DNA of 64,000 bases from an uncultured Granulosicoccaceae bacterium (GTDB lineage: Bacteria; Pseudomonadota; Gammaproteobacteria; Granulosicoccales; Granulosicoccaceae). The stretch is taken from contig CALAJN010000016.1 of the NCBI GenBank assembly GCA_937922675.1, forward strand, positions 1-64,000, written 5' to 3'. Of the stretch, positions 21,466 to 30,282 are shown one piece after another (within the stretch, counting starts at the first letter, position 1; each line of letters opens with the position of its first letter). A program made the position numbers and the translations under genes. The notes under the pieces are model-generated. The model saw only the letters and a list, made by a program, of their open reading frames with translations. It was not told the DNA's origin and ran no database searches.

Positions 21466-22968
21466 TCAGATACCCGAGTTGCGGCGCGTCAGCCATAACT
21501 GACCCAAGGTGAACACCGCAATGAATACCGCCATGATTACCGAGCCTGCGGCGGCCATGCCGTAGTTGCGCGAGGTGGTAAAGGCCGTCTCGAAGATGTA
21601 CTGCACCACCATGAAGGTCTCACGACCAGGGCCGCCCCCTGTCAACGTGTAGACCTCGTCAAACACCTGAAAGGCCTTGATCAACGACAGCACGAGAACG
21701 ACCGTGAAGGTTGGCATCAACAGCGGAAAGGTAATGCGCGAGAAGGTACGAAACGGCGTTGCTGCATCCATCTCGGCGGCCTCGTACAGATCCCGAGGTA
21801 TCGCCTGCAAGCCCGCGAGCAGAATCAGCATATAGAAGCCCATGTGATGCCAGGTGTAGACAAACACCAACCAGAAAAAAGGCCAACCGGTCTTCGGTGT
21901 GACCAGCCAGTTGACCGGACGAAAGCGCCCGAGGTCAAATACGGCATCGAACTGGATCAATACAAGCGCGATCATCGAGAGTGCAAAACAGATCGCCACC
22001 AAGGGGCGTGCCAGCGATCGGCGGTCTGCAATCTGCCATAACAGCAAGAGCCCAAGCGCAAGCGCAAGGCACAGACCAATATCGAAACCGAACAGCTGAC
22101 CGGTAGCAGCTCCGGACGCGTCAACAGGACCGATGCCAAGAGCTGCGAGCGGAGATGCCCACCAGGTTACCAGCACCACCAGGCCTGCAAACAGTGACGC
22201 CCATGGCAGCGAAGGTTCGGCTTCTGCGCTGTCATCAGTGGTGAACTTTACGCCGCCACCGCGCCAGGTGCGCTCGGCAGTGATCAACAACAGGATTCCG
22301 ACCATGACGCTTGCGAGTATGTCGATACCGGCGATGCCGGCAAAACTGTTTACGACGCCATGTGCATCGCCAAGCGTTGCGTTGAGCACACCCTTGCGGT
22401 GCAGCACCCACTGCCAGATGTTGGCAATGACCACCGGTGACAACATCACAGGATAAAAGAACAACGCGCGCCAGAAGCCGCGCCCTCGAACGGTCAAATT
22501 GACAACCAGCGCGGTAACAAGGGAGGCAATACACAACACCGGCACCGCCACCAACACAAATTTGAAAGTGTTGAACATGCCAGTCCAGAAGTTGAAGCCG
22601 GAGGCATGGCAGCTGCGCGGCTCAAAGACCGTGTCACAGTCAAACAGCTGCTGGTAGTTATCGGTCCCTACCCAGGGCCTGCTGAACAGCGAAATCGAAT
22701 TGCCGCTGGTGAACGATACATAGAAGTTCAGCAACAAGGGCAGAAAGGTAAACAGACCGAACAACAACAGGTTCGGGAACAAAAAGGCATACGGCACGCC
22801 ATTACGTCCCCAGACGTTCTGGGCCCATTCGACTGGAAAGCCGATCAGATCGGCCAGAAAATGATGCGCCTGGGTGACCCGGTAGCTCCGGTTGCGAAGC
22901 AACCAGACACTACCGTAGCCAACCCAGACAAGGCCAACCAATACTGCAGCGAGTCCAATAGGAGTCAT
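21466..22968 (-). CDS. Carbohydrate ABC transporter permease (MalF type) with a large insertion
   Basis: A 500-aa inner-membrane permease, about 200 residues longer than its family norm. The C-terminal part has the EAA loop (LYEAAEMDAATPFRTFSRIT) and the N-terminal part the MalF-type segment NLLLFGLFTFLPLLLNFYVS. Between about residues 225 and 345 lies an insertion with a charged linker and two to three extra hydrophobic segments. An additional helix precedes the core. It pairs with the MalG-type gene one base downstream. Confidence 0.88.
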   Translation of the reverse strand: MTPIGLAAVLVGLVWVGYGSVWLLRNRSYRVTQAHHFLADLIGFPVEWAQNVWGRNGVPYAFLFPNLLLFGLFTFLPLLLNFYVSFTSGNSISLFSRPWVGTDNYQQLFDCDTVFEPRSCHASGFNFWTGMFNTFKFVLVAVPVLCIASLVTALVVNLTVRGRGFWRALFFYPVMLSPVVIANIWQWVLHRKGVLNATLGDAHGVVNSFAGIAGIDILASVMVGILLLITAERTWRGGGVKFTTDDSAEAEPSLPWASLFAGLVVLVTWWASPLAALGIGPVDASGAATGQLFGFDIGLCLALALGLLLLWQIADRRSLARPLVAICFALSMIALVLIQFDAVFDLGRFRPVNWLVTPKTGWPFFWLVFVYTWHHMGFYMLILLAGLQAIPRDLYEAAEMDAATPFRTFSRITFPLLMPTFTVVLVLSLIKAFQVFDEVYTLTGGGPGRETFMVVQYIFETAFTTSRNYGMAAAGSVIMAVFIAVFTLGQLWLTRRNSGI

Positions 22969-23022
22969 CGACAGCGCGACGGTCTTGTACGCATGAGTCG
23001 GCTATCGATGTCCTGCATTGCC

Positions 23023-24309
23023 TTACTGAATGTTGGCTTCCAGGTCTTCGTTTATCTTGACCATAGCTTCGTCAAGCGTCAGCTCATCGTTCATGACAGC
23101 CGATACGTACTGCACGGTCGCATTGAAGATGACGAAGTTGAACGGATAGCCCTGCAGCTGAAAGGCTTGCGGTGTCTGCTCCGCTGCCTTGCCCGCAGCT
23201 GCTGCAAAGGTGTTCAGAGACGCAGAGATGACATCACTGGCACCAAACTCCGCGTAGTCGATACCGTCAGCTTGAAGTTTGGCGTGCGCAGGAATGGCGT
23301 AGTTGGAACCATAGATGAACTTGGCATTCTCGTCCTGCGACAGAAAGTCGATGAACTTGGCCGCCATCTCTGGATGCTCTGTGTCCTTGAAGGCCACAAC
23401 CCCGTTGCCGCCCGGCATGATGCCGCAGCCTGCAGGTCCACACGGCACCGGAACCACAGCCCACTCGAAGCTGTCACCGACGTTGTCCGCGACACTGGCA
23501 GTAGCCCATGAGCCAGACATGTGAAACGGCACGTCGCCACTGGCAAACATCTCGTTACCGTTCTGGTACTTGGCGCCAGAGGCTGCCGGCCAAACATCAG
23601 GCGGCATCAGACCGTCAGCATGCCAATCGACCATCTTCTGCATGAACTCCTTGAAGCCATCATCGATAACAGGGTTTCCATCGGCATCAAAATACGCAGC
23701 ACCGTAGGACATCGCAGGCCCTGCAACACGGTGACCCGAGCGGTCCATGACCATGCCGGCATAACTGCCGGTCGCCTCCATGACTTCTTTGCTGGCCGCA
23801 GCCCAATCATCCCAGGTGGCACCTTCAGCAGGTACATCAACACCGGCCTCTTCGAATAGCGTCAGGTTGACAAAGGGACCGGTCACGGTCATTCCAGCGT
23901 GGAAGCCATAGATGCCATCACCTCCGGCAGCACCGCGGTACCATCCGAGTATTGCACCGTAGTCGGCTTCCCAATCATCGGCATCCACGTAGGGCTTCAG
24001 ATCAAGATAATAGGGGTTCAGGCCACCGAGGTTGGTGACCAGAGCCATGTCGGGTCCAGTGCCTGCCTCAAGCTGGCTCTCGAGTCCGTCACGCACGATG
24101 TCGTAGCCGACCACGTTGAGCTCGATCTCGACGCCTTCGTTGGCTGCTTCAAACTGATCGATCAGCGTGCCGTAGGTTTCCGCTTCATTGCCGTCGGCGT
24201 AAATCATGAAGCTGAGCTTGGCGTCGTCTTGCGCAAACGCGCTGCCAGACGCAAGAGCTGCCGAGACGGCGGCCGCCAACGCACAGCGAAGGATTGTGGG
24301 GGATTTCAT
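23023..24309 (-). CDS. Sugar-type ABC transporter, periplasmic binding protein (family 1)
   Basis: I start it at ATG 24309, which gives a clean signal peptide (KSPTILRCALAAAVSAALAS, cleavage after AFA). The mature part is a family 1 extracellular solute-binding protein (LSFMIYADGNEAETYGTLID, later MSGSWATASVADN). About 428 aa. The ligand is likely a sugar, polyol or derivative. It precedes its two permeases and ATPase and follows the three dehydrogenase genes on the same strand after a gap of about 190 bases. Confidence 0.92.
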   Translation of the reverse strand: MKSPTILRCALAAAVSAALASGSAFAQDDAKLSFMIYADGNEAETYGTLIDQFEAANEGVEIELNVVGYDIVRDGLESQLEAGTGPDMALVTNLGGLNPYYLDLKPYVDADDWEADYGAILGWYRGAAGGDGIYGFHAGMTVTGPFVNLTLFEEAGVDVPAEGATWDDWAAASKEVMEATGSYAGMVMDRSGHRVAGPAMSYGAAYFDADGNPVIDDGFKEFMQKMVDWHADGLMPPDVWPAASGAKYQNGNEMFASGDVPFHMSGSWATASVADNVGDSFEWAVVPVPCGPAGCGIMPGGNGVVAFKDTEHPEMAAKFIDFLSQDENAKFIYGSNYAIPAHAKLQADGIDYAEFGASDVISASLNTFAAAAGKAAEQTPQAFQLQGYPFNFVIFNATVQYVSAVMNDELTLDEAMVKINEDLEANIQ

Positions 24310-24496
24310 TCTCTCTCTCCAATAGGTTCTTGCCGCACTAAGATCAAACCTGTGCCGCTGGCTCACATGAGACAGCAAAACGCGGTTGCGGGTCAACCTG
24401 CGGGAGTGTCCAACGATCAATTTGACCGATTTGTCGATTGATTGGCCCCGCAGATACTACGCCGCCTCGCCTTTGAGCCTGCGCAATGACTGACTA

Positions 24497-25585
24497 TCAG
24501 ACAGTCCAGTTGCCGTATCCCGGGGCGTCAGCAAGCAGAGGCAGCGTGACTCGAGCGCCCGTTGCATCGGCCTGATAAATCGCCGTAATCAACTCCAGCG
24601 ACGCACGTGCATCGGCTAGCGTCACCGGAAGTGCGGCGGTTCCATCAAGAGCCTCGCCCAGTCGCTCGAATTGTCGGGCATAGCCCTCAACATGAAGTAC
24701 GTGCGCCGCCACCGTCTCATCGATCACCGCTTGCGCATCGCCCAGAGTTTCTTGCGGCCCACGCGCCTGGAACTGCCATGGTGCTGTGCCCGGGTTATAG
24801 GGCTCAAGGCCGCTCTCGGCAGTCAGATGCTCAAAACAGAAGCGTAACCTGGAGTGATCAACAGCCCCGCCAAGCGTCACTGACGACGTCACTAGCGCGC
24901 CACTGCTCATACGGTAAAGCAATGATCCGCAGTCTTCGGTTTCAATCGGATTCACGCGCGTAGCAAGATCAGCCTGAACAGAGGCCACCGGCCCGAACAC
25001 ACGACACAAGAGGTCATGGTTGTGTATCGCGTGTCCGACCACAGCCCCGCCGAGTTCAGTCGCCCACTTGCCGCGCCACGGTACATGGTAATAGTCCGAC
25101 AATCGGTTCCAATGGGTTTCCACGGTAGCGACCAGCGGCTTACCTGCCAGCCCTGCTTTGATCAGGTCCAGCAAGGCACCCATGCCATTGCCAAAACGAT
25201 ATTGAAATACGGGCATCAACAGACGATCCGATGAGTTGAGCATCTCAGCGACTTCATCGATTTCGGCAAGAGAGGCGACCAGGGGTTTCTCGCATACCAC
25301 ATGCTTGTTACACGTCAGTGCGTTGAGAATCGTTTGCTTGTGCAACTGCGGGGGCAGGCAGATATCGATGATGTCTACAGATGAATCGCTCAGGACTGCG
25401 TCAAGATCGTTGGCGTAGGCCGTCGATGAGCCCTTGGCACGTGCTTGTTGCACGAGTGGCTCCGCTCGGCTGGCATCCAGATCACAGATGACGGCCACAT
25501 CGAATCGCTCGCTGTTAGCGAGAAATCCTGTGAGATGCTCGGCGCCGATACCGGCACCCACAATCGCTACGCGATGACGCGTCAT
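24497..25585 (-). CDS. Gfo/Idh/MocA-family oxidoreductase (first of three)
   Basis: An NAD(P)-dependent dehydrogenase of 362 aa: Rossmann motif VGAGIGAEHL at the N-terminus, the family EKP motif (HVVCEKPLVA) and a catalytic-type segment GGAVVGHAIHNHDLL. Members oxidise hydroxyls of sugars, inositols and glycosides. Its start overlaps the stop of the next dehydrogenase upstream by 4 bases. It differs clearly from the other two, so a series of oxidation or epimerisation steps is more likely than gene redundancy. Confidence 0.9.
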   Translation of the reverse strand: MTRHRVAIVGAGIGAEHLTGFLANSERFDVAVICDLDASRAEPLVQQARAKGSSTAYANDLDAVLSDSSVDIIDICLPPQLHKQTILNALTCNKHVVCEKPLVASLAEIDEVAEMLNSSDRLLMPVFQYRFGNGMGALLDLIKAGLAGKPLVATVETHWNRLSDYYHVPWRGKWATELGGAVVGHAIHNHDLLCRVFGPVASVQADLATRVNPIETEDCGSLLYRMSSGALVTSSVTLGGAVDHSRLRFCFEHLTAESGLEPYNPGTAPWQFQARGPQETLGDAQAVIDETVAAHVLHVEGYARQFERLGEALDGTAALPVTLADARASLELITAIYQADATGARVTLPLLADAPGYGNWTV

Positions 25586-26610
25586 CGCGTGACAGCGCCC
25601 AATCGGGTCGCTTGCTGTTGAGCCAGCAAGGCAAGCTCCATGACTCGAAAACAGTGGGACTGAGTCATCGCTGTCTCGGTTCTGTTCACCACATCGTGCA
25701 CCAGTTGACTGTAGTAAGGCAGCGGCTGTGTACTGCAGTCAATGTGTTCAGCCCCTTTGCTATCAACGACGTACAAATGGTTGGTCCCCTCACGCACGGC
25801 TATATCCACGTACTTGCGCAGTTCGATATAGCCCTCGGTACCGAGGATCATCAGACGCCCATCGCCCCAGGTTGGAAGACCGTCCGGTGTGTACCAGTCG
25901 ACTCGCACATAGCCGTGGGCAGCGCCACCCGGACCTTCAGCGAGCAGAGAGAGCTCGCCAAAATCCTGTAAGCCAGAATGCTCGGGGTTGGCATAATTGG
26001 CAACACTTGAGGACACGATGCGTGCATCTTCAACTCCTGCAAAATGCAAGAACTGATCGATCTGGTGACTGGCGATATCCACCAGGATGCCGCCATAAGC
26101 CACCTCATCAAAAAACCAGTCCGGTCGCTTTGGGAGGTTGAGCCTGTGCGGCCCTATGCCAAGTGTCTGCACGACACGCCCGATGCGCCCTTTCGCAACG
26201 AGTTCAGACGCCTTCTGTACGGCCGGAACCTCGAAGCGCTCGGAAAAATTGATTGACCATATGCGCCCGCTGTCAGCCACCGCTGCGCGCAGGGCACCGA
26301 GTTGTTCAAGCGTCGTGCATCCGGGCTTGTCCGACATGACGTCCTTGCCCGCCTTGACCGCCATCAAGGCAATCTCTGCGCGATCACGCGGTATGGCGGC
26401 GGTAACGATGAGCTGAATATCAGGATCATTGATCAATAAATCCATATCGTCTACACGATGCACGTCTGGAAAGCGCTTGATAAAGCCTGACAATGGCTCG
26501 GGCTCACCGTCAGTCCAATAGCCGGCGCACTCGCAGCCAAGTTCGAGCAAGCGACCGGTTTGCTCATAGATGTGACGATGGTCCAGGCCAATCGCTGCAA
26601 AACGAATCAT
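25582..26610 (-). CDS. Gfo/Idh/MocA-family oxidoreductase (second of three)
   Basis: A 342-aa dehydrogenase. The usual EKP is DKP here (DVMSDKPGCTT), the variant seen in part of the family. The substrate-side motif is GGILVDIASHQIDQF with the candidate catalytic His. The N-terminus (IRFAAIGLDHRHIY) replaces the standard GxGxxG by a GLDH-type turn, another subfamily feature. It is transcribed between the other two dehydrogenases. Confidence 0.88.
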   Translation of the reverse strand: MIRFAAIGLDHRHIYEQTGRLLELGCECAGYWTDGEPEPLSGFIKRFPDVHRVDDMDLLINDPDIQLIVTAAIPRDRAEIALMAVKAGKDVMSDKPGCTTLEQLGALRAAVADSGRIWSINFSERFEVPAVQKASELVAKGRIGRVVQTLGIGPHRLNLPKRPDWFFDEVAYGGILVDIASHQIDQFLHFAGVEDARIVSSSVANYANPEHSGLQDFGELSLLAEGPGGAAHGYVRVDWYTPDGLPTWGDGRLMILGTEGYIELRKYVDIAVREGTNHLYVVDSKGAEHIDCSTQPLPYYSQLVHDVVNRTETAMTQSHCFRVMELALLAQQQATRLGAVTR

Positions 26611-26666
26611 CTATTGGTTCTCACTTGAATCAGGACGATGGAACCTGGATTCCGCGCAGGCGAGCA

Positions 26667-27710
26667 TCAGGCTTGATCTGCCAGCATCACATGACGCCTA
26701 CGATGAGACGAGTCGAGCAATGCATCGATCAGCTGATGCACACGCAGAGAGTCACGGCCAGTGACAGCCGGTGAGCGCCCTTGCTCGATGGCATCCAGAA
26801 AGTCCTCGATCAAGCGCTGGTGCCAGTGATGCGGAAAGTCCATGGGATCCGCTCCACCACCACTGCCGGTGTCGGCACCGAGAGACTCGGTATCGCCTTT
26901 GCGGTAGTGAATCGTGAGCTCTGCACCTGAGAGATAGAGGGTACCCTCACTGCCTGCGATCACTATTCGCTCGGTCGCACCGGGATACTCGGCCGTTGTA
27001 GCGACCAGGGACCCGGTAGCACCGTTCTCAAACCGCAAGGCTGCACCGACAAAATCCTCACATTCCATCGAATGATGTGCCGTGGTTGCCGCCATGGCCG
27101 CGACTTCCACAACAGGGCCTGTCAAGGCCAGCATCAAATCCAGTGAATGAATTGCCTGACTGATCAGAACACCACCACCATCACGGTCCAGGCTGCCGCG
27201 CCCCACCTTGTCGTAATAGGTCTGCTCTCGCCACCAGGGCACCTCGACTCTCACCGATGTCAGTGTTCCAAGCCCTCCCTGTAACATCACCTCGCGCGCG
27301 CGCAAGGACGCGTCCCGAAAGCGTTGCTGAAAAACGATACCGAGCTGCACATCAGCGGCGTCTGCAATCTCTACCAGCGCGGTAGCCGCCTGGGTCGTGC
27401 GCTCGACCGGCTTCTCCATCAAGATATGTTTGCCGCCTCTGGCCAACGACCGAACATATTCGGCACGCGCATCCGGAGGAATAATCAGGATGACGATCTG
27501 TATATCCGGATCGTTGATGAGGCTGGCAACATCATCAACCACCGGCAAATGCCAGCGATTATTGAAACTCTGTCGTCGCTCAACACTGGGGCTCCAGGCC
27601 GCCTTGCAGTGAATACGGCCTGCCTGCTGCAGAGCAATGAGGCTCTTTGCATGCGGCAGTGACGCCATACCAAGGCCGATGACGCCGAGGGTGATGGGGG
27701 TAGCACTCAC
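26667..27710 (-). CDS. Gfo/Idh/MocA-family oxidoreductase (third of three)
   Basis: A 347-aa dehydrogenase: VIGLGMASLPHAKSL at the N-terminus, EKP motif HILMEKPVERT, and GGGVLISQAIHSLDL with the conserved His and Asp. The C-terminal domain is the usual beta-sheet (HWHQRLIEDFLDAIEQ). Its start overlaps the stop of the dioxygenase gene by 4 bases, so the two products are probably made together. Confidence 0.9.
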   Translation of the reverse strand: MSATPITLGVIGLGMASLPHAKSLIALQQAGRIHCKAAWSPSVERRQSFNNRWHLPVVDDVASLINDPDIQIVILIIPPDARAEYVRSLARGGKHILMEKPVERTTQAATALVEIADAADVQLGIVFQQRFRDASLRAREVMLQGGLGTLTSVRVEVPWWREQTYYDKVGRGSLDRDGGGVLISQAIHSLDLMLALTGPVVEVAAMAATTAHHSMECEDFVGAALRFENGATGSLVATTAEYPGATERIVIAGSEGTLYLSGAELTIHYRKGDTESLGADTGSGGGADPMDFPHHWHQRLIEDFLDAIEQGRSPAVTGRDSLRVHQLIDALLDSSHRRRHVMLADQA

Positions 27711-28474
27711 GAGACCGGGATGTCCTCATAAACTGCTGACCGGGTATCGGGAATCGGTGAATTATCGGCTGTTCTATAGGTGAATACCAACGAACGTTTG
27801 AGCACATCTGACTCATTGCGGCCGGCGGCGTGCAAGGTACGTGAATGAAAGAACAACACGTCACCTGCTTGTAACTCAACCGGAGTAGCAGATGCGAGAA
27901 GCCCGGCATTGGGCTCGTAGTCTTCACGAAAGAACAAGGCCGCATCGAACTGCCCGGGATCAAACTCCAACTGGTGAGACCCAGGTATGACCAACAGGCA
28001 GCCATTGTCGACAGTCTCCGGCCCTAGCGCGATCCAGACACTGATCAGCTCACGCCGGTCAAATCGCCAATAGCGAATGTCCTGGTGCCAGCTGGTCACA
28101 CTGGAGAAGCCCGGGTGTTTCGTCATCACACAGTTGTGGTGGTTTTGCGAAAGCAGCACATCGCGACTACCGGTCAGTGAGTGCAGGATCGAGACAATGG
28201 CAGGATCTCGGGCTACGGCGCGAAACGCGCCGTCTCGCCCATAGGCATTGAGCAATCGACGTGGCGTTCTACCTCCGGGGGCCAGTACCGAATCCGGTGC
28301 CCCCGGATAGCGCACATCAGCCTCAAACTCGACCGGCGCCAGTGCCGGATTCAAGGATCCATCAATGGCATCGATCAGTAGCTGGACCCTGTCGCCATCC
28401 AGCAAGCCTCGTTCAATCACGAAGCCATCACGCGAAAAATCAGCGACGGGTATACTCAGGGACAGTCGGCTCAT
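27707..28474 (-). CDS. Phytanoyl-CoA dioxygenase (PhyH) family protein
   Basis: A 255-aa Fe(II)/2-oxoglutarate-dependent oxygenase. The facial triad is visible: HxD in SWHQDIRYW and the distal His in RTLHAAGRN, followed by the 2-oxoglutarate-binding Arg (KRSLVFTYR). Bacterial members hydroxylate or demethylate many small molecules, not only fatty acyl-CoA. It is the first gene of the row with three dehydrogenases and an ABC importer, so it probably starts breakdown of the imported compound. Confidence 0.88.
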   Translation of the reverse strand: MSRLSLSIPVADFSRDGFVIERGLLDGDRVQLLIDAIDGSLNPALAPVEFEADVRYPGAPDSVLAPGGRTPRRLLNAYGRDGAFRAVARDPAIVSILHSLTGSRDVLLSQNHHNCVMTKHPGFSSVTSWHQDIRYWRFDRRELISVWIALGPETVDNGCLLVIPGSHQLEFDPGQFDAALFFREDYEPNAGLLASATPVELQAGDVLFFHSRTLHAAGRNESDVLKRSLVFTYRTADNSPIPDTRSAVYEDIPVS

Positions 28475-28574
28475 GGCCCGAGTCTACCGCTGTCAGAGCG
28501 CTCAGACCCAGATCGCTGTAACAGCACCCAAAAACGGTTTCCAGCGGCACACAGATGCCTGTATCGAGCACCCC

Positions 28575-28958
28575 ATGATCTTTCTCGCTTTGATGACCCT
28601 GGCCTGTGTTGGCCTACTGTTTTTCATCTCTTTCAAGATGGGAACGATGCGCGCCAAACATGCTGTGCCTGCGGGCTCGGTAGAAGGGGCAGACGAGTTC
28701 AATCGCTATGCGCGCTCACAGGCGAACCTGATTGAGGGCCTGATGATGTTCCTGCCATCGGTGTGGGTGTTTGCATACTTTGGCAACGCAAATTTCGCAG
28801 GTCTGCTAGCGCTGGTTTTTGTCGGCGCCCGTACTTTCTATCATCGCGCGTATGTCACTGATCCTGCAAAACGCGGGCGACCTTTCATGGTGGGCATCGG
28901 TACAACAGCACTCGCGTGGCTTGGCGCCTTGATCTCGATCGTTCTTCACGCACTGTGA
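28575..28958 (+). CDS. MAPEG-family membrane protein
   Basis: A 127-aa integral membrane protein with four hydrophobic segments and the MAPEG core (EFNRYARSQANLIEGLMMFL, then ARTFYHRAYV). Eukaryotic relatives are glutathione-dependent enzymes; bacterial function is mostly unknown. ATG at 28575 is chosen because the upstream reading frame overlaps the opposite gene and lacks family sequence. The aldo/keto reductase follows after 10 bases. Confidence 0.85.
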   Translation: MIFLALMTLACVGLLFFISFKMGTMRAKHAVPAGSVEGADEFNRYARSQANLIEGLMMFLPSVWVFAYFGNANFAGLLALVFVGARTFYHRAYVTDPAKRGRPFMVGIGTTALAWLGALISIVLHAL

Positions 28959-28968
28959 CAAAACGCCA

Positions 28969-30015
28969 ATGACAGTCTCACACTACCGGCCTGCCAACGA
29001 TCGCTACGAGCGAATGAGCTACCGCCGCTGTGGGCGGTCAGGATTGAAGCTACCTGCCATCTCCCTGGGGCTCTGGCACAACTTTGGGCACGACTCGGTT
29101 GCGGCAACGCAACGGGACATCTGTCGTACGGCCTTTGACCACGGCATTACCCATTTTGATCTGGCCAACAACTATGGTCCACCAGCAGGCTCTGCTGAAA
29201 GCGCCTTTGGACGAATTCTTGCCACCGATTTCGCAGGCTTCAGAGATGAGCTCGTGATCTCCACGAAAGCGGGTTACTACATGTGGCCCGGCCCTTATGG
29301 CGAGTACGGAAGTCGCAAATATCTGGTGTCCTCTTGTGATGCAAGCCTTGCACGTATGGGACTGGACCACGTCGATATTTTCTACTCACATCGCTACGAC
29401 CCGGAGACGCCGCTTGAAGAGACCATGGGCGCGCTGGACTTCATCGTACGCTCAGGGCGCGCACGCTACGTCGGCATCTCTTCCTACAACAGCGAGTGTA
29501 CTCGCCGAGCAGCTGCCATTCTCGATGATCTTGGTACACCCTGCCTGATACACCAGCCAAGCTACAACTTGCTCAACCGATGGCTGGAACGAGACGGCCT
29601 GAAAGACACGTTGACGGAGCTCGGCATCGGCTCCATCGCGTTCACCCCTCTTGCCCAAGGGATGTTGACCAGCAAATATCTGAACGGCATTCCTGAAGGC
29701 AGTCGAGCTACGCAGGGCAAGTCTCTGGATCCCTCACTCGTGTCACCTCGAGCTATAGAAAGTCTCAATGCCCTGAATGAGATCGCTGCCCGGCGAGACC
29801 AGACGCTGGCACAAATGGCCATCGCCTGGGTTCTGCGCGGCGACGGAATTACCACCGCATTGATCGGGGCATCAAGGGCTGCACAGGTAGTTGACTGTGT
29901 CGGTGCTATCGCAAACCTGGAGTTCACTGATGCCGAGCTTGCCGAGATCGACGCTTGTGCCTCGGAAGAGGACATCAACCTCTGGGCGCGATCATCCGCG
30001 GGCGATCAAGAATGA
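28969..30015 (+). CDS. Aldo/keto reductase (YghZ/L-glyceraldehyde-3-phosphate reductase type)
   Basis: A 348-aa NADPH-dependent reductase. The tetrad is visible: Asp and Tyr in HFDLANNYGPP, Lys in VISTKAGYYM and His in DIFYSHRYDP. The MWPGPYGEYGSRK stretch and length are those of the YghZ (AKR14) group, which reduces L-glyceraldehyde 3-phosphate and methylglyoxal. It could detoxify aldehydes from the neighbouring sugar pathway, but this is inference. Its stop overlaps the next ATG (ATGA). Confidence 0.9.
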   Translation: MTVSHYRPANDRYERMSYRRCGRSGLKLPAISLGLWHNFGHDSVAATQRDICRTAFDHGITHFDLANNYGPPAGSAESAFGRILATDFAGFRDELVISTKAGYYMWPGPYGEYGSRKYLVSSCDASLARMGLDHVDIFYSHRYDPETPLEETMGALDFIVRSGRARYVGISSYNSECTRRAAAILDDLGTPCLIHQPSYNLLNRWLERDGLKDTLTELGIGSIAFTPLAQGMLTSKYLNGIPEGSRATQGKSLDPSLVSPRAIESLNALNEIAARRDQTLAQMAIAWVLRGDGITTALIGASRAAQVVDCVGAIANLEFTDAELAEIDACASEEDINLWARSSAGDQE

Positions 30016-30257
30016 ATGAGGCTGACATATCCCGCATCATCGAGATGGCGTGGGAGGATCGCACGCCGTTCGAGGCACTCGAAGCAAGCTACGGATTGAG
30101 CGAGCCCGAGGTGATACGCCTCATGCGCCAACAACTGAAACCGCGTAGTTTCCGCGTGTGGCGCAAGCGGGTCAGCGGACGCAAGACCAAGCACCTGGAG
30201 CGTCGCCCGGCGGATGTCAGTCGAGCTTACTGTTCAACACAATACAAGCATCGCTGA
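30012..30257 (+). CDS. TIGR03643-family small conserved protein
   Basis: An 81-aa protein that starts with ATG overlapping the stop of the aldo/keto reductase. The sequence ISRIIEMAWEDRTPFEAL, then GLSEPEVIRLMR and SFRVWRKRVSGR, is the pattern of the TIGR03643/DUF2805 family, which is widespread and uncharacterised. The N-terminal half looks like a helix-turn-helix, and the C-terminus is strongly basic, so nucleic-acid binding is conceivable. Confidence 0.85.
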   Translation: MNEADISRIIEMAWEDRTPFEALEASYGLSEPEVIRLMRQQLKPRSFRVWRKRVSGRKTKHLERRPADVSRAYCSTQYKHR

Positions 30258-30282
30258 GTCACGGCTTTACTCGCCCCGAGCC

